From DATKDP01 sp035546335 (lineage in GTDB: Bacteria; Acidobacteriota; Thermoanaerobaculia; Gp7-AA8): a stretch of DNA of 43,354 bases. How positions within the stretch are numbered: the first letter of the stretch is position 1; every line of letters begins with the position of its first letter. Shown in pieces: positions 33,531 to 42,059 of this stretch. The DNA lies in contig DATKDP010000137.1 in assembly GCA_035546335.1 (NCBI GenBank), positions 1 through 43,354 of the forward strand. The letters run 5' to 3'. A program made the position numbers and the translations under genes. Under the pieces are notes generated by a model. The model was not told the origin of the DNA and did no database searches. It saw only the letters and a program-made list of their open reading frames with translations.

Positions 33531-35086
33531 GAAATCTCCTTCGCTTCACTGACAGTCGCATGCGCCGGCTTTCTCGTCACCATGATTTTCCCCGAGCGCG
33601 TGACGGATTGGAGCTTCCCAGACGCCGTTTGCTCGCCGACGAAACGGACGACGCCCGGGAAGCCCGGCTCGCAGTCGTCGAACAGCACATAGCCTCCCGG
33701 CTGAACGAAGCGCTCGAATGCCGCGTAGTCGCGCGAGACGTTCTCGTAGTCGTGCAGGCCGTCGATGAACAGCATGCCGATCGGTTCGGTCCATTTCACT
33801 TCGAACGAGTGCTTGACGATCGGCTCGACGACATTCTCCAGCCCTGCTTCGCTGATGTTCCGCCGGAAAATCTCGAGCGTGGGATGCGTGGCATACACCC
33901 CGTCCGGCGTGTCGGCCGCCCCGACGAATCCTCCGTGCGGATCGATCGCGTACACCTTCGCCGAAGAGCTCACCGCACTCGCAGCGCTTCCGATGGCGAC
34001 CGTCGATTGGCCGCAATAGCTCCCGATTTCGACGATCGCCGCCTGCGGCAGCTCGAGCACTGCCATGACGGTGGTCGCCATCAACATCGCCGCCTGCGGT
34101 TCCTCGAGCCATCCCTCGATCGCTGCGACGCGAGCGAGCGTGGCGGAGAGAAACTCCGCCGGCAAGGCTCGCTCGAGGTCGAGGTTGGGCGGGATCGGAG
34201 CCGCACGAGGAGCGAACTTCGTCTGATCGATCCATGGGGCGACCAGGTCGCGAAGCGTGGTGTCGAAGACGGTGAGCCGTTTCTTCCCTGGGAGGTCGAG
34301 AACGTCGTCCTCGTAACTGTTCGCCGCCCACTCCTCATCGAGCCTCTCCTCATCCGCCAGCCGTCTCCACCGGCGCGTGTGCCACGAGAGCTTCAGGTAA
34401 TCGTGCAACTCCGCTTCGGGCCGATGGCGGTCGATCTTCGTCTCGAGCTGCTGGAGGGATCGGAGCGGAGCGTGCAGGCAAACGATCGCGTCGCTCCATT
34501 CCGTCTCACCGGCGGAGAAATGAATCGAGTGGTTGCCCTGGCCGATTCTGATTCCTGGTGAAGCGCGCGCGAGGTGCTTCGGCGGGTATTCGATCTCGAC
34601 GAATCCGATCTGCCGCGAGGTGACCAGACGTTCGATCTCGGAGATCGGACCGCACGGCCTGGGGGGCCTGCGTGTCATGGTGAGGAGCGCCTGCCGTCCG
34701 GAAAACCGCTGTTCGCGGCTCTGAATGAAGTTCACGACATCGACGGCGATCGCGCCCGCGCTGCTCTCGGCGAGGATCTCGCGAAGCGATCGCCCGGGGG
34801 TGTGCCAGAATTCATCCGCGTCGATCGGAACGACCCAGTCCGCCCCCTGAAGGTATGCCTCCCCTGCGAGCTCGGTCGTCAGCTCCGGCTGGAGGAACGC
34901 TCCGATTCTGCGACACCATGCAATGGGCAGCTCGCGAGCGAGCGCTGCGAGAATATGGTCCGTGCCGTCGCTCGAGCCGTTGTCGACCACGAGGAATCGA
35001 TCCACGCCGAGAGCGAGATGGTGACGGAGGTTGATCTCGATGATGTCCGCTTCATTGCGGACCGCCATCAGGCCGAAAATCTTCAT
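33527..35086 (-). CDS. GT2 glycosyltransferase fused to a class I methyltransferase
   Basis: A protein of 519 residues in two parts. Residues 1-290 are a Glyco_tranf_2_4-type GT2 domain (VRNEADIIEIN, DNGSSDGT, PIDADEFW) that closely matches the N-terminus of the 29347 protein right up to FDxxLRDLV. From about residue 350 comes a SAM-dependent methyltransferase of the Methyltransf_24 kind: AIVEIGSYCGQST is motif I, VYAIDPHGG binds SAM, and MLFIDGLHDYENVSRDY followed by GGYVLFDD supplies later motifs. It may add a sugar and methylate it. ATG at 35086 has GGTGA 5 nt upstream. It leads a three-gene operon (35086-29347) with 4-bp overlaps. A promoter is predicted at 35128-35156. Confidence 0.88.
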   Translation of the reverse strand: MKIFGLMAVRNEADIIEINLRHHLALGVDRFLVVDNGSSDGTDHILAALARELPIAWCRRIGAFLQPELTTELAGEAYLQGADWVVPIDADEFWHTPGRSLREILAESSAGAIAVDVVNFIQSREQRFSGRQALLTMTRRPPRPCGPISEIERLVTSRQIGFVEIEYPPKHLARASPGIRIGQGNHSIHFSAGETEWSDAIVCLHAPLRSLQQLETKIDRHRPEAELHDYLKLSWHTRRWRRLADEERLDEEWAANSYEDDVLDLPGKKRLTVFDTTLRDLVAPWIDQTKFAPRAAPIPPNLDLERALPAEFLSATLARVAAIEGWLEEPQAAMLMATTVMAVLELPQAAIVEIGSYCGQSTVAIGSAASAVSSSAKVYAIDPHGGFVGAADTPDGVYATHPTLEIFRRNISEAGLENVVEPIVKHSFEVKWTEPIGMLFIDGLHDYENVSRDYAAFERFVQPGGYVLFDDCEPGFPGVVRFVGEQTASGKLQSVTRSGKIMVTRKPAHATVSEAKEIS

Positions 35087-35127
35087 GGTTTCACCAGGAT
35101 CGGAGCGTGTACCGCCGAGCCGCCTCA

Positions 35128-35156
35128 AAATAACCGAAAAGAGGGGATCGGCTCAA
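35128..35156 (-). promoter_or_regulatory. promoter TTGAGC-17-TTATTT of the 35086 operon
   Basis: On the minus strand TTGAGC (35151-35156) and TTATTT (35128-35133) are 17 nt apart. Transcription would begin near 35121, giving a leader of about 35 nt that contains the GGTGA ribosome binding site. Confidence 0.5.
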
Positions 35157-35230
35157 GGCGCCAGCGCGGTGAAGTCGAGCGAATTCGAACGCTCCTCGCC
35201 CCAGGCGAGACAAACGGGATAGAATCCAGG

Positions 35231-37315
35231 CTACGGCTCGACGACGAACTCCAGCACATCGGATCTCCTCTCGCCATCGCGCAGCTCCACCGTATGCCGC
35301 CCGGGCCGCTCATAGACTGCAGCCGCGATCTCTGCCGACAACGACTGCGGACCGCCAAAGGCGGTCGGCAGCTCTCTCCCGTCGAAGACGATCACCGTCG
35401 ACGGCGTGGCTTCCGCGCTCTCGACACCAAGGGCGGAGCTGCCGTTCGGTTGGATGTTGAATCCGACTCCGGCGGTCGTCGCCCCTGGATGAAGGCCTCG
35501 GATCTCCAGTTCACCGATCGGAGGAACGTCGTCGATGTAGTAGAGAAGGATCCCTTTCCCGACGACGGTCACCGGCTCGTATCGCTCGAGCCAGGAAAAG
35601 CTCCGCGGAACTTCGATCACCCCGGTCATCGACGTCCGGCTGATGGCAATCCATCCATTGACCGGAAAGTTTCGCGGAAGGAGCTGATGATGCGGTAAGT
35701 CGAACAGCTCGACGGAGGCGCCGCCGTGGTACTTGAACCAGAACGACTCGATCTTCCTCCGGCGCAGCTCTTCCTGGAGGCGCAGCAGATCCTGTCCCCA
35801 GTCCAGATTGCTGTCGGTGAGGAGACGCTCGGGTCGACTGCCGGCAAGCTGGTTGAAATAAGGGAGGTAGTCGGGATGGGAAACCGCCGATTCAGCCCCC
35901 TGCCAGAGGAGCAATGCGACCACGGCGATCTGCGCAACTCGACGTCGCGAGCGGAGCAGCATCGCCCCCGCCGCTCCGGCCGAGATGGCCAGCAGCGGGT
36001 AGATCACCAGCACATGCCGGACACCCAATCCTGCCCTCGCCGGAATCAGGGAGACGAAGATCATGATGACCGCCACGATCGGGAGCGCTACGCGCCAGTC
36101 GCGGCGATACCGCCGGACGGCGACGACGATGGCCAGGAGCGACAGCGCGAGAAAGGGAAGAGGCGTCTTCAGTCCGACGGCCACCGGAAAGTAGTAGGGC
36201 CAGCTGTCGTGGCTGATCTCTCCGAAGAGATACGACTTCCTCCCTATCTCGTTGTTCTCGCGGAAGATCTCGACGCCGAGGGGAAACTCGGGGGCTGGAA
36301 GCGGCGCTCGCACCGCAACCGTGCGCAGCGATGCGGGTAGCCATTCGAACAGCTCATCGAGCTGCACCTTCGCGCGATTCGCCCGATCTTCGATCGTACC
36401 GGTCGAGAAGCAATACGATCCCCACACGACGAGCCCGCAGACGGCGAGAGCGATGGCGGCGGAGCCGGCGCGCCGGCGGGTCGCCATGCGCCCATCATCC
36501 TGAGAGGGAGGTGAGCGAAGGATCTGTGTTCGTCGACAGTTGCCGATCGCAGATCCTTCGCTCACACCCGACCCCCCACCCTCGCTCAGGATGACGGTAC
36601 GACGATCGATCAGTGCCTTCCAGATCGCGAATGCCGCAAAGACGACGACGATGAACAGGATGGCGGTGAACTTCGATGCGACGGCAACGCCTACGGCAAT
36701 CCCCAGAATTGCTCCGTCGAACATGCGCGGCCGTTCGAGCCACCGCGCGAACACCAGCATGGCAAGCGCGACTCCTGCACCGGCCGCCATGTCGGTCGTG
36801 GCGAGTCCGGCATGCGCGAGCGTCGTCGGGTCGGTGGTGAAGAGCCCGACTGCGATCATCGACGCAACGCGTCCGAAAATCCACCACGCCCAGGCTGCCA
36901 CCGCGCCGGCGGCGAGAACGAAGAACGGCAGAGTCCCGGCACGCGCTGCGGCAAGATTCGTCAGGTAATCGTCGCCGTCGTGGAGAATTCGATTCCCTTC
37001 GGTCCAGAGCCATCGCTCGCCCCCGTATCGGCTCCCCAGAATCCACGGGCCGGCGGCCACCGCGACCCGCGCGAGCGGTGGATGCAGCAGCTCGAGGGTG
37101 TAGCTTCCCTGATCGAGCAGCTCCATCCCCGTGGCGATGTGCGCCGCCTCGTCCACTGTGTCGCTGAAAATGCGCCAGGTGGATGCGATGCGGATCGATG
37201 CGAGCACCAGAAACAGAACGATGACGGCAATCGTGAGGCGATTGCGAAATGCCTCACTTTTTACCGCGCGCTCGGGTGTCTCGGGATGTTCGGGAATGTG
37301 ATCGGACGTATTCAA
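35231..37315 (-). CDS. GT39-like membrane glycosyltransferase with C-terminal TIG-like module and in-frame palindrome
   Basis: A protein of 694 residues. Membrane part: D55-E56 (SDTVDEAAHIATG), LLHPPLARV near 76, HPDYLPYFNQLAGSRPERL and DSNLDWGQDLLRL near 500-520, about eleven segments, closely related to the gene at 14920. Residues 240-276 (TVILSEGGGSGVSEGSAIGN and on) come from an inverted repeat pair at 36493-36595 and lengthen a loop that is about 18 residues in the relative. Residues 602-694 are the TIG-like module (GVGFNIQPNGSSALGVE...). The TTG at 37315 is chosen because a TTGACT-16-GATACT promoter ends 12 nt before it. The expected activity is transfer from a polyprenyl-phosphate sugar on the outer face. 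Confidence 0.85.
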   Translation of the reverse strand: MNTSDHIPEHPETPERAVKSEAFRNRLTIAVIVLFLVLASIRIASTWRIFSDTVDEAAHIATGMELLDQGSYTLELLHPPLARVAVAAGPWILGSRYGGERWLWTEGNRILHDGDDYLTNLAAARAGTLPFFVLAAGAVAAWAWWIFGRVASMIAVGLFTTDPTTLAHAGLATTDMAAGAGVALAMLVFARWLERPRMFDGAILGIAVGVAVASKFTAILFIVVVFAAFAIWKALIDRRTVILSEGGGSGVSEGSAIGNCRRTQILRSPPSQDDGRMATRRRAGSAAIALAVCGLVVWGSYCFSTGTIEDRANRAKVQLDELFEWLPASLRTVAVRAPLPAPEFPLGVEIFRENNEIGRKSYLFGEISHDSWPYYFPVAVGLKTPLPFLALSLLAIVVAVRRYRRDWRVALPIVAVIMIFVSLIPARAGLGVRHVLVIYPLLAISAGAAGAMLLRSRRRVAQIAVVALLLWQGAESAVSHPDYLPYFNQLAGSRPERLLTDSNLDWGQDLLRLQEELRRRKIESFWFKYHGGASVELFDLPHHQLLPRNFPVNGWIAISRTSMTGVIEVPRSFSWLERYEPVTVVGKGILLYYIDDVPPIGELEIRGLHPGATTAGVGFNIQPNGSSALGVESAEATPSTVIVFDGRELPTAFGGPQSLSAEIAAAVYERPGRHTVELRDGERRSDVLEFVVEP
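35234..35509 (-). other. TIG-like module, copy in the GT39 protein
   Basis: Coding segment for about 92 residues with the pattern HPGATTAGVGFNIQPNGSSA, STVIVFDGRELPTAFGG, AVYERPGRHTVELRDG and RRSDVLEFVV. Three other glycosyltransferases in the window (39317, 40860 and 42056) end in the same module. Confidence 0.8.
36493..36595. repeat. inverted pair of family C elements inside a CDS (REPIN-like)
   Basis: CATCATCCTGAGAGGGAGGT...GAGCGAAGGATCTG on one side and CAGATCCTTCGCTCACACCC...CCTCGCTCAGGATGAC on the other form a long imperfect hairpin around a loop of about 22 nt. The right half, reverse complemented, matches the element at the window end (43307-43354). The pair is read in frame by the GT39 gene 35231-37315. 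Confidence 0.85.
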
Positions 37316-37327
37316 TCAGAGATTCCA

Positions 37328-37355
37328 AGTATCGCAGCTCGGCGGATGGAGTCAA
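37328..37355 (-). promoter_or_regulatory. promoter TTGACT-16-GATACT of the GT39 gene at 37315
   Basis: On the minus strand TTGACT (37350-37355), 16 nt, and GATACT (37328-37333) end 12 nt before the TTG at 37315. It supports that start and predicts a leader of about five nucleotides. Confidence 0.55.
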
Positions 37356-37463
37356 ATGGCATGCGAGCGCGACACATCCAGTCCCGGAGGGACGTTTGAA
37401 AGGGTTTGTCATACTCTCAGGCGCAGCTCGCGCGCTGTGAAAAGGCTCAGGATGGCGGCCCGG

Positions 37464-39059
37464 TCACCGACCTGCCAGGCGGTCCTGCAAGCCGGCGATG
37501 ATCGCATTCGCTTCGCCGACCTTCTCGTGCAGCTCTCTCTGCAGCGATCGAATCAATTCGTCCCGCTCGCCCACCTTCGCATGCAGCTGCTCCTGGAGCT
37601 CCCGGATGATCGCATCGCGCTCGAGCAGCCCCGCATGGATCGACTGCGCCCACGCTCCCGCCTCCGTCGCCTTCTCGAACATCAGGGAGTGCTCGACCTG
37701 AAGAGCGGTCACCGCGGGACGGAACGGCTCGCTCCACGGGTTACCCTCGTCGCGGAAATAGCGTACTGCGCACCGGGAGCCTTCCCTTCCCATCTCGACG
37801 GTTTTGACGCCCGATCTGATGCGAGCGATCAGAGAGAGCTGCGAGCGCAGCCTTCCTTCGAGAGCGCGCGCCTTCCCGGCCACCAGCCGCCCTGCCTCCG
37901 CGGCAAGGCGGAGGAGCGCTTCGCGAACGATGTCCTCATCGGGTGAATCGATCACCCTGGGGAGGAGATCTTCGAGTGAGGCTCCAGCATCAACGACGCC
38001 CGGACGATTCCCGGCGTGAGTGCCAAACGCCGAAGCGTACGCCTCGAGACCCGAACCGCGCGAATCGGATTCGATGAATGTCCCCAGCGATTCGAGATCG
38101 TCTCCGAATCGATCATCGTTCGACCCCAGCCATCGTCCCACCGACCAGGCGCTTCGTTTTCCGAGCGAAGCGAGAACGCCGTTGCGCAGCTCCTCACCCG
38201 ACATGCGCCACCCTCGGGCGAGGTATCGCCAGTCGTCGAGAACCATCGAGACCGTCGCTGCGGCGAGCTCGGATGCTCCGAAGCGGAGATCAATCGCCTC
38301 ACGATGTCCTCTGCCGTCGTCGTAGCCGCGATACAACGTCTCTTCCCACGAGTAGTCATGCGAGTGAAAGACGACCGACGACGGCTCGTACTGCACGGCG
38401 TGTCCCCCCTCGAGGATCTCGCGAGCCCAGCGCATGTCCTCGCCGTAGGTCGACTGTCGGAACGGTACGCGCGAGAAGACCGACGCGCGCACAGCGCAGC
38501 TCACGTTGTGAAACGAGACGAGCTGCCGGAGCGCCGGGCCATCGAGCGCGGCGATCGCCGCGGACGAGGCAGACCGGAGCTCGCGGACGGGGCTGCGCGC
38601 CCGGAGCTGATCGCGTGCGGCAAGAAGGTCCGCATCGGGGCGCGGAAGCACGCAGCTGAACGTCGCGGCAACCGGAGAGTCGTCGCGCAGCGGCGCGATC
38701 AGGTTCGCGAGCCAGCCGGTTCCGGCGGGCCGCGCACGCAGGGTCACGAAAATGAGGATCTCACCGGATGCATGAGCCGTGGCAAGGTTGCGCGTGAGCC
38801 CATAATCGAACGCCTCCGCAGCGATCGAGAGGACGGTCGCTCCGGCGTCGCGCAGCATGTCGACGGTCCGATCGACCGATCCCGAATCGATCGCCACGAG
38901 CTCGACCTCGGCGTCGGTCGTCTGCGCTGCGATCGCTTCGAGGAGATGCGGCAGATCGTTCTCGCCGTTCTTCACGGGGAGAATGATCGAGACCCGCGGG
39001 CGACCGCCCGAGACTCCGGCGACCGGCCGTCCGCGATCCAGCAGTTTGACCTCAGTCAT
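37464..39059 (-). CDS. GT2 glycosyltransferase with C-terminal 18-residue coiled coil
   Basis: A protein of 531 residues. Residues 21-260 form a GT2 domain: VSIILPVKNGENDLPHLLEA, AIDSGSVDRTVDML, and YGEDMRWAREILEGGHAVQY near 203-222 with the catalytic-base region. It resembles rhamnosyltransferase-like GT2 enzymes of polysaccharide clusters. A middle part of about 200 residues has no recognised domain. The last 55 residues are three coiled-coil units (LLERDAIIRELQ, KVGERDELIRSLQ, KVGEANAIIAGLQ) with the 18-residue period seen in the 32796 and 29347 proteins, so these three could bind each other. ATG 39059 is used; a GTG lies three codons upstream. REP-like repeats fill the upstream spacer. 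Confidence 0.85.
   Translation of the reverse strand: MTEVKLLDRGRPVAGVSGGRPRVSIILPVKNGENDLPHLLEAIAAQTTDAEVELVAIDSGSVDRTVDMLRDAGATVLSIAAEAFDYGLTRNLATAHASGEILIFVTLRARPAGTGWLANLIAPLRDDSPVAATFSCVLPRPDADLLAARDQLRARSPVRELRSASSAAIAALDGPALRQLVSFHNVSCAVRASVFSRVPFRQSTYGEDMRWAREILEGGHAVQYEPSSVVFHSHDYSWEETLYRGYDDGRGHREAIDLRFGASELAAATVSMVLDDWRYLARGWRMSGEELRNGVLASLGKRSAWSVGRWLGSNDDRFGDDLESLGTFIESDSRGSGLEAYASAFGTHAGNRPGVVDAGASLEDLLPRVIDSPDEDIVREALLRLAAEAGRLVAGKARALEGRLRSQLSLIARIRSGVKTVEMGREGSRCAVRYFRDEGNPWSEPFRPAVTALQVEHSLMFEKATEAGAWAQSIHAGLLERDAIIRELQEQLHAKVGERDELIRSLQRELHEKVGEANAIIAGLQDRLAGR
37467..37630 (-). repeat. 54-bp coding repeats, third set (three units)
   Basis: Three 54-bp units encode the C-terminal coiled coil of the GT2 protein at 37464, with the same GERD register as the sets at 31300 and 33015. 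Confidence 0.8.
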
Positions 39060-39081
39060 GGCTTGCACTCATGCTCACAAG

Positions 39082-39299
39082 TGGCTGGACATTCCGATGT
39101 CCAACCTGTGACGCCGGCGATGATCGCACCTATCGCTCACCTCTGTCGTCCGCCACCGGGCCGAAGATCGGAATCTTCGGCCACTCAACGTGGCTGGACA
39201 TTCCGATGTCCAGCCCGTCACGCTGGCGATGATCGTACCCATCGCTCACCTCTGTCGTCCGCCACCAGGCCGAAGATCGGAAGCTTCGACCACTCGACG
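39082..39299. repeat. 109-bp tandem repeat, two units, each with two palindromes
   Basis: Units at 39082-39190 and 39191-39299. Each has TGGACATTCCGATGTCCA near its left end and a family A palindrome (GGCCGAAGATCGGAATCTTC plus GGCC, or a decayed form) near its right end, with a spacer CATCGCTCACCTCTGTCGTC between. The region 39060-39316 holds no gene. The palindromes could serve as terminators for the gene upstream (39317-40840). Confidence 0.88.
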
Positions 39300-39316
39300 G
39301 CCACTCAATCGCAGCA

Positions 39317-40840
39317 TTATGCGTCGATCGGGAACTCGATCGTATTCGAATCGCCGGACATTTCGTCCCGCAACTGAATCCGAACGATACCCGGCCGAGC
39401 GATCAGTGCAGCCGGAACGAGCGCGGTGAGAAACGAGCTGGTTCCGAACGTCGTCCGGAGCGGCGTATCGCCGAAGACGATCGTCGTGAACATACCGGCC
39501 GACTCGCATTCCACAGAGATCGCAGATGATCCGTCGGGCTGTACGTTGAATCCAGCGCCTGCGCGCGCCGACACCGGATGCACTGTCTTCATCGATGGTG
39601 CGGGAAGGTTCGGCACATAACGAAACTGCTCCGGCGAAGGCTTTGCCCTGGAGCCGGAATCGATCGGCGGCGGCTCCTCTCCCCGGAGAACGGCGAGAAG
39701 GTTCGAAGCCGCCGTGAGCGGGAGCATCGACTCGAAGCTCGACGGAAGCGCGACGAAGGGCATCTCTCCGCGCCAGGCTTTGACCATCGCATCGGACAGC
39801 GCCTCGACGTCGCCGATCGCCACGAGCTCTCCATTCAACCCCGGCTCCACGACCTCGTCGATGCTCGCCCCATCCGAGCCGATCACTGGAACCCCGAAGA
39901 GAAGGCTCTCGATCGCGGTGTTGGGAAGATTGTCGCATCGAGTCGGAATGACCGTCGCGACGGCGCGCGACACCAGCTCGTACATACTCGTCTTGCGCAC
40001 TTCGCCGAGCCAGATCACGCGGCGCGCCCGCTCGCCCCAGAGCTCGCGGTACTGACGGATCAGCGGCTCGCCACGATGTTCCTTGCCGGCCCAGACCATC
40101 GTCAGTTCCGGCTCGGATTCCCATGCGAGCAGGAGCGCCCTGGCGAGCAGATCGCTACCCTTGGGAGGGCCGATTCCACCGTAATGAATCAGATAACGAG
40201 GCGGAATCCCCTCCAGCCGTGAAATGGCCGCACGCTCGAGAAACGCTGGCGGGCGAATGAGCATCGCCGGGATGCCATGGTTCTGGCGGAGGTGATCGGC
40301 GATGTATCGACTGTGTGCGTAAACGAGGTCGGAGCGCGCTGCCGCGCGGCGCTCGAGTCGCGTCAGCAGACGCGTCTCGAGGCTCGGAGGGTGCTCCTCG
40401 AGCTCGGACAGCAGATCCCGCGGCCAGCAGAAAAGCGTCACCAGCGGACGGCCCGTAAGTTTCCGGACGAAGAGCGCCGTCGCACCCCAGACCGAGCAGT
40501 GGACGGCGTCGAATGGCCTCTCGGCATGGCGGGCCTCGAGCCGCCGCGCGAGATCGCGTGCTCCCGCGAGCTCGTAGGCGAGCTCGACGAATCGCAAGGC
40601 CGGCGAGCGGCGCTCGAGCCAGGTGGCGAAATCGATCGGCCATCCCTGAAGCGAAGGGACCCTCTCGACGCGGATTCCGTAGAGCTCGAGCACCTGCAAC
40701 TCGTTGGTCTTCTCGCTCCTGACGAAGAGCTCGACCTCGTGGCCGAGATCGGCGAGAACACGGGTGAGTCGATTCAGAAAACTCGCCAGCCCTCCGTCAT
40801 TTTCCGTCGGGGAGTCGCGTGTGACGAACGCAATGCGCAC
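39317..40840 (-). CDS. GT4 glycosyltransferase with C-terminal TIG-like module
   Basis: A protein of 507 residues. Residues 1-380 form a GT-B enzyme of the GT4 family: N-terminal VTRDSPTENDGGLASFLNRL, second-lobe start IHYGGIGPPKGSDLLARALL near 220, and NLPNTAIESLLFGVPVIGSD near 305-324, which holds the glutamates that bind the nucleotide sugar. A linker (385-415) leads to the TIG-like module of 91 residues (GAGFNVQPDGSSAISVE, TIVFGDTPLRTTFGTSSFLT, PGIVRIQLRD, SNTIEFPID). It works in the cytoplasm on a lipid-linked glycan. GTG 40840 lies 19 nt after the stop at 40860, so it is the third gene of the operon starting at 43174. Confidence 0.88.
   Translation of the reverse strand: MRIAFVTRDSPTENDGGLASFLNRLTRVLADLGHEVELFVRSEKTNELQVLELYGIRVERVPSLQGWPIDFATWLERRSPALRFVELAYELAGARDLARRLEARHAERPFDAVHCSVWGATALFVRKLTGRPLVTLFCWPRDLLSELEEHPPSLETRLLTRLERRAAARSDLVYAHSRYIADHLRQNHGIPAMLIRPPAFLERAAISRLEGIPPRYLIHYGGIGPPKGSDLLARALLLAWESEPELTMVWAGKEHRGEPLIRQYRELWGERARRVIWLGEVRKTSMYELVSRAVATVIPTRCDNLPNTAIESLLFGVPVIGSDGASIDEVVEPGLNGELVAIGDVEALSDAMVKAWRGEMPFVALPSSFESMLPLTAASNLLAVLRGEEPPPIDSGSRAKPSPEQFRYVPNLPAPSMKTVHPVSARAGAGFNVQPDGSSAISVECESAGMFTTIVFGDTPLRTTFGTSSFLTALVPAALIARPGIVRIQLRDEMSGDSNTIEFPIDA
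39320..39592 (-). other. TIG-like module, copy in the GT4 protein
   Basis: Coding segment for the C-terminal 91 residues, similar to the modules at 35234, 40863 and 42059. It is complete, with the final strand NTIEFPI present. Confidence 0.8.
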
Positions 40841-40859
40841 CGTTTTGCGATGTCCTTTC

Positions 40860-42059
40860 TCACAGCGATCGAATGAACACTTCTCTGAAGCCTTCGTCCC
40901 TGTAAAGCTCTTCAGGCACTGCCGCGGTCAGCAGAGATGAGCCACCATACGTCGTCTCGAGAGGTTTGCCGGCGAAAAAGACGACGGCGCCCGGGCGAGC
41001 CCCGTCGCAACGAACCGCGAGCGCGGAGGTTCCATCCGGCTGTCGATTGAATCCCTCGCCTGGACGCGTGACCGCAGGGTGCAGCTCATGCAGAATCAGA
41101 CTACCTCGACCCTCCGTTTTTCGCGTGATCGTCGCTCCCGTCTCGGTCACGACGAATTCGAGCGTGTTCGATCGGCGAACGGGTCGCAGGAGCGACGGAA
41201 CCGCCCATGGATAGTACCGGGCCACGACCGGAAGGACTGCGCGAAAGCGGCCGCGATCTCCGCGACACCGTGCCACGCGAGCCTCCCTCAGAATGTTCTC
41301 GCGATGTTGTCCGAGGCAAACGCGCATACCGGCTACCCAGGGAAGCCAGAGTCGCGGTCTCGGAGCGACGAACCAGACCTGCCGCGCAAACACCCTCATC
41401 GTCTCCCTGACCTTGACGACGGAATTGCGTCCCTTTCCTTCGGAGTGAAAGCGGTACTGGGCGACGATCGAATCATGACAGATGATCCGCTGTCGTCGCG
41501 TGATACGGAAGTAGAGGTCGAGATCGTCGGTCAGCGTACGATCCGGATCGAAGCCGCCCACGGCGAGCAACGCGGTGCGCCGATACAGCACCGATGCCGT
41601 GCACCAGATGAAGTTGCCGCCCAGCATCTCCTTGTACGGATCGGATCTCATGGGAGGCAACGAAAATGTCGGATGCCGCTCGCCGTCGATGAGCAGATCC
41701 ACCATTCCTCTCACGAACGCGGCACCGGGATCGCCGCCGAGCAGCCGCAGCCCCGTCTCGACGGCGTGCGGCAGGAGTCGATCGTCGGCGTCGAGAAACA
41801 CGATGAGCTCTCCGCCGCTCGCCTCGAGCCCACGATTGCGCGCCGCAGAAACTCCGCTGTTCGATTGAAACAGGTAGCGGACGGTCGGGTATCGGGACGC
41901 GACGGAGGCCGTGGAATCCGTCGAGCCATCGTCCACGACGATGACTTCACAGCTCGGATGGGTCTGAGCAAGGGAGCTCTCGATCGCTTCAGCGAGATAC
42001 TTCCCCTGATTGAAGCAGGGGATCACGATGGAGACGAGTGGCTCGGAGCGCTCTTTCAT
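40860..42059 (-). CDS. GT2 glycosyltransferase with a rearranged TIG-like module
   Basis: A protein of 399 residues. Residues 8-230 form a GT2 domain: VSIVIPCFNQGKYLAEAIES, VDDGSTDST, FLDADDRLLPHA, then GGFDPDRTLTDDLDLYFRI near 188. A region of about 70 residues follows, then RRSNTLEFVVTETG near 295, and then the TIG-like module (PGEGFNRQPDGTSALAV, VVFFAGKPLETTYGGSSLLT, REVFIRSL) at the end. In the other copies the RSNxLEFVV strand comes last; here it comes before the module, and the protein stops just where that strand should begin. ATG 42059 overlaps the upstream stop by 4 bp. The enzyme adds a sugar in the cytoplasm; the donor is unknown. Confidence 0.85.
   Translation of the reverse strand: MKERSEPLVSIVIPCFNQGKYLAEAIESSLAQTHPSCEVIVVDDGSTDSTASVASRYPTVRYLFQSNSGVSAARNRGLEASGGELIVFLDADDRLLPHAVETGLRLLGGDPGAAFVRGMVDLLIDGERHPTFSLPPMRSDPYKEMLGGNFIWCTASVLYRRTALLAVGGFDPDRTLTDDLDLYFRITRRQRIICHDSIVAQYRFHSEGKGRNSVVKVRETMRVFARQVWFVAPRPRLWLPWVAGMRVCLGQHRENILREARVARCRGDRGRFRAVLPVVARYYPWAVPSLLRPVRRSNTLEFVVTETGATITRKTEGRGSLILHELHPAVTRPGEGFNRQPDGTSALAVRCDGARPGAVVFFAGKPLETTYGGSSLLTAAVPEELYRDEGFREVFIRSL
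40863..41180 (-). other. TIG-like module, permuted or truncated copy
   Basis: Coding segment for the last 105 or so residues of the GT2 protein. The order is final strand first (SNTLEFVV), linker, then the rest of the module, ending in REVFIRSL. See the finding on this copy. Confidence 0.65.

Noticed and set aside
39082..39299. Palindromic repeats looked like a CRISPR array
   Set aside because: Only two units of 109 bp with a conserved spacer, and palindromes longer than CRISPR repeats.
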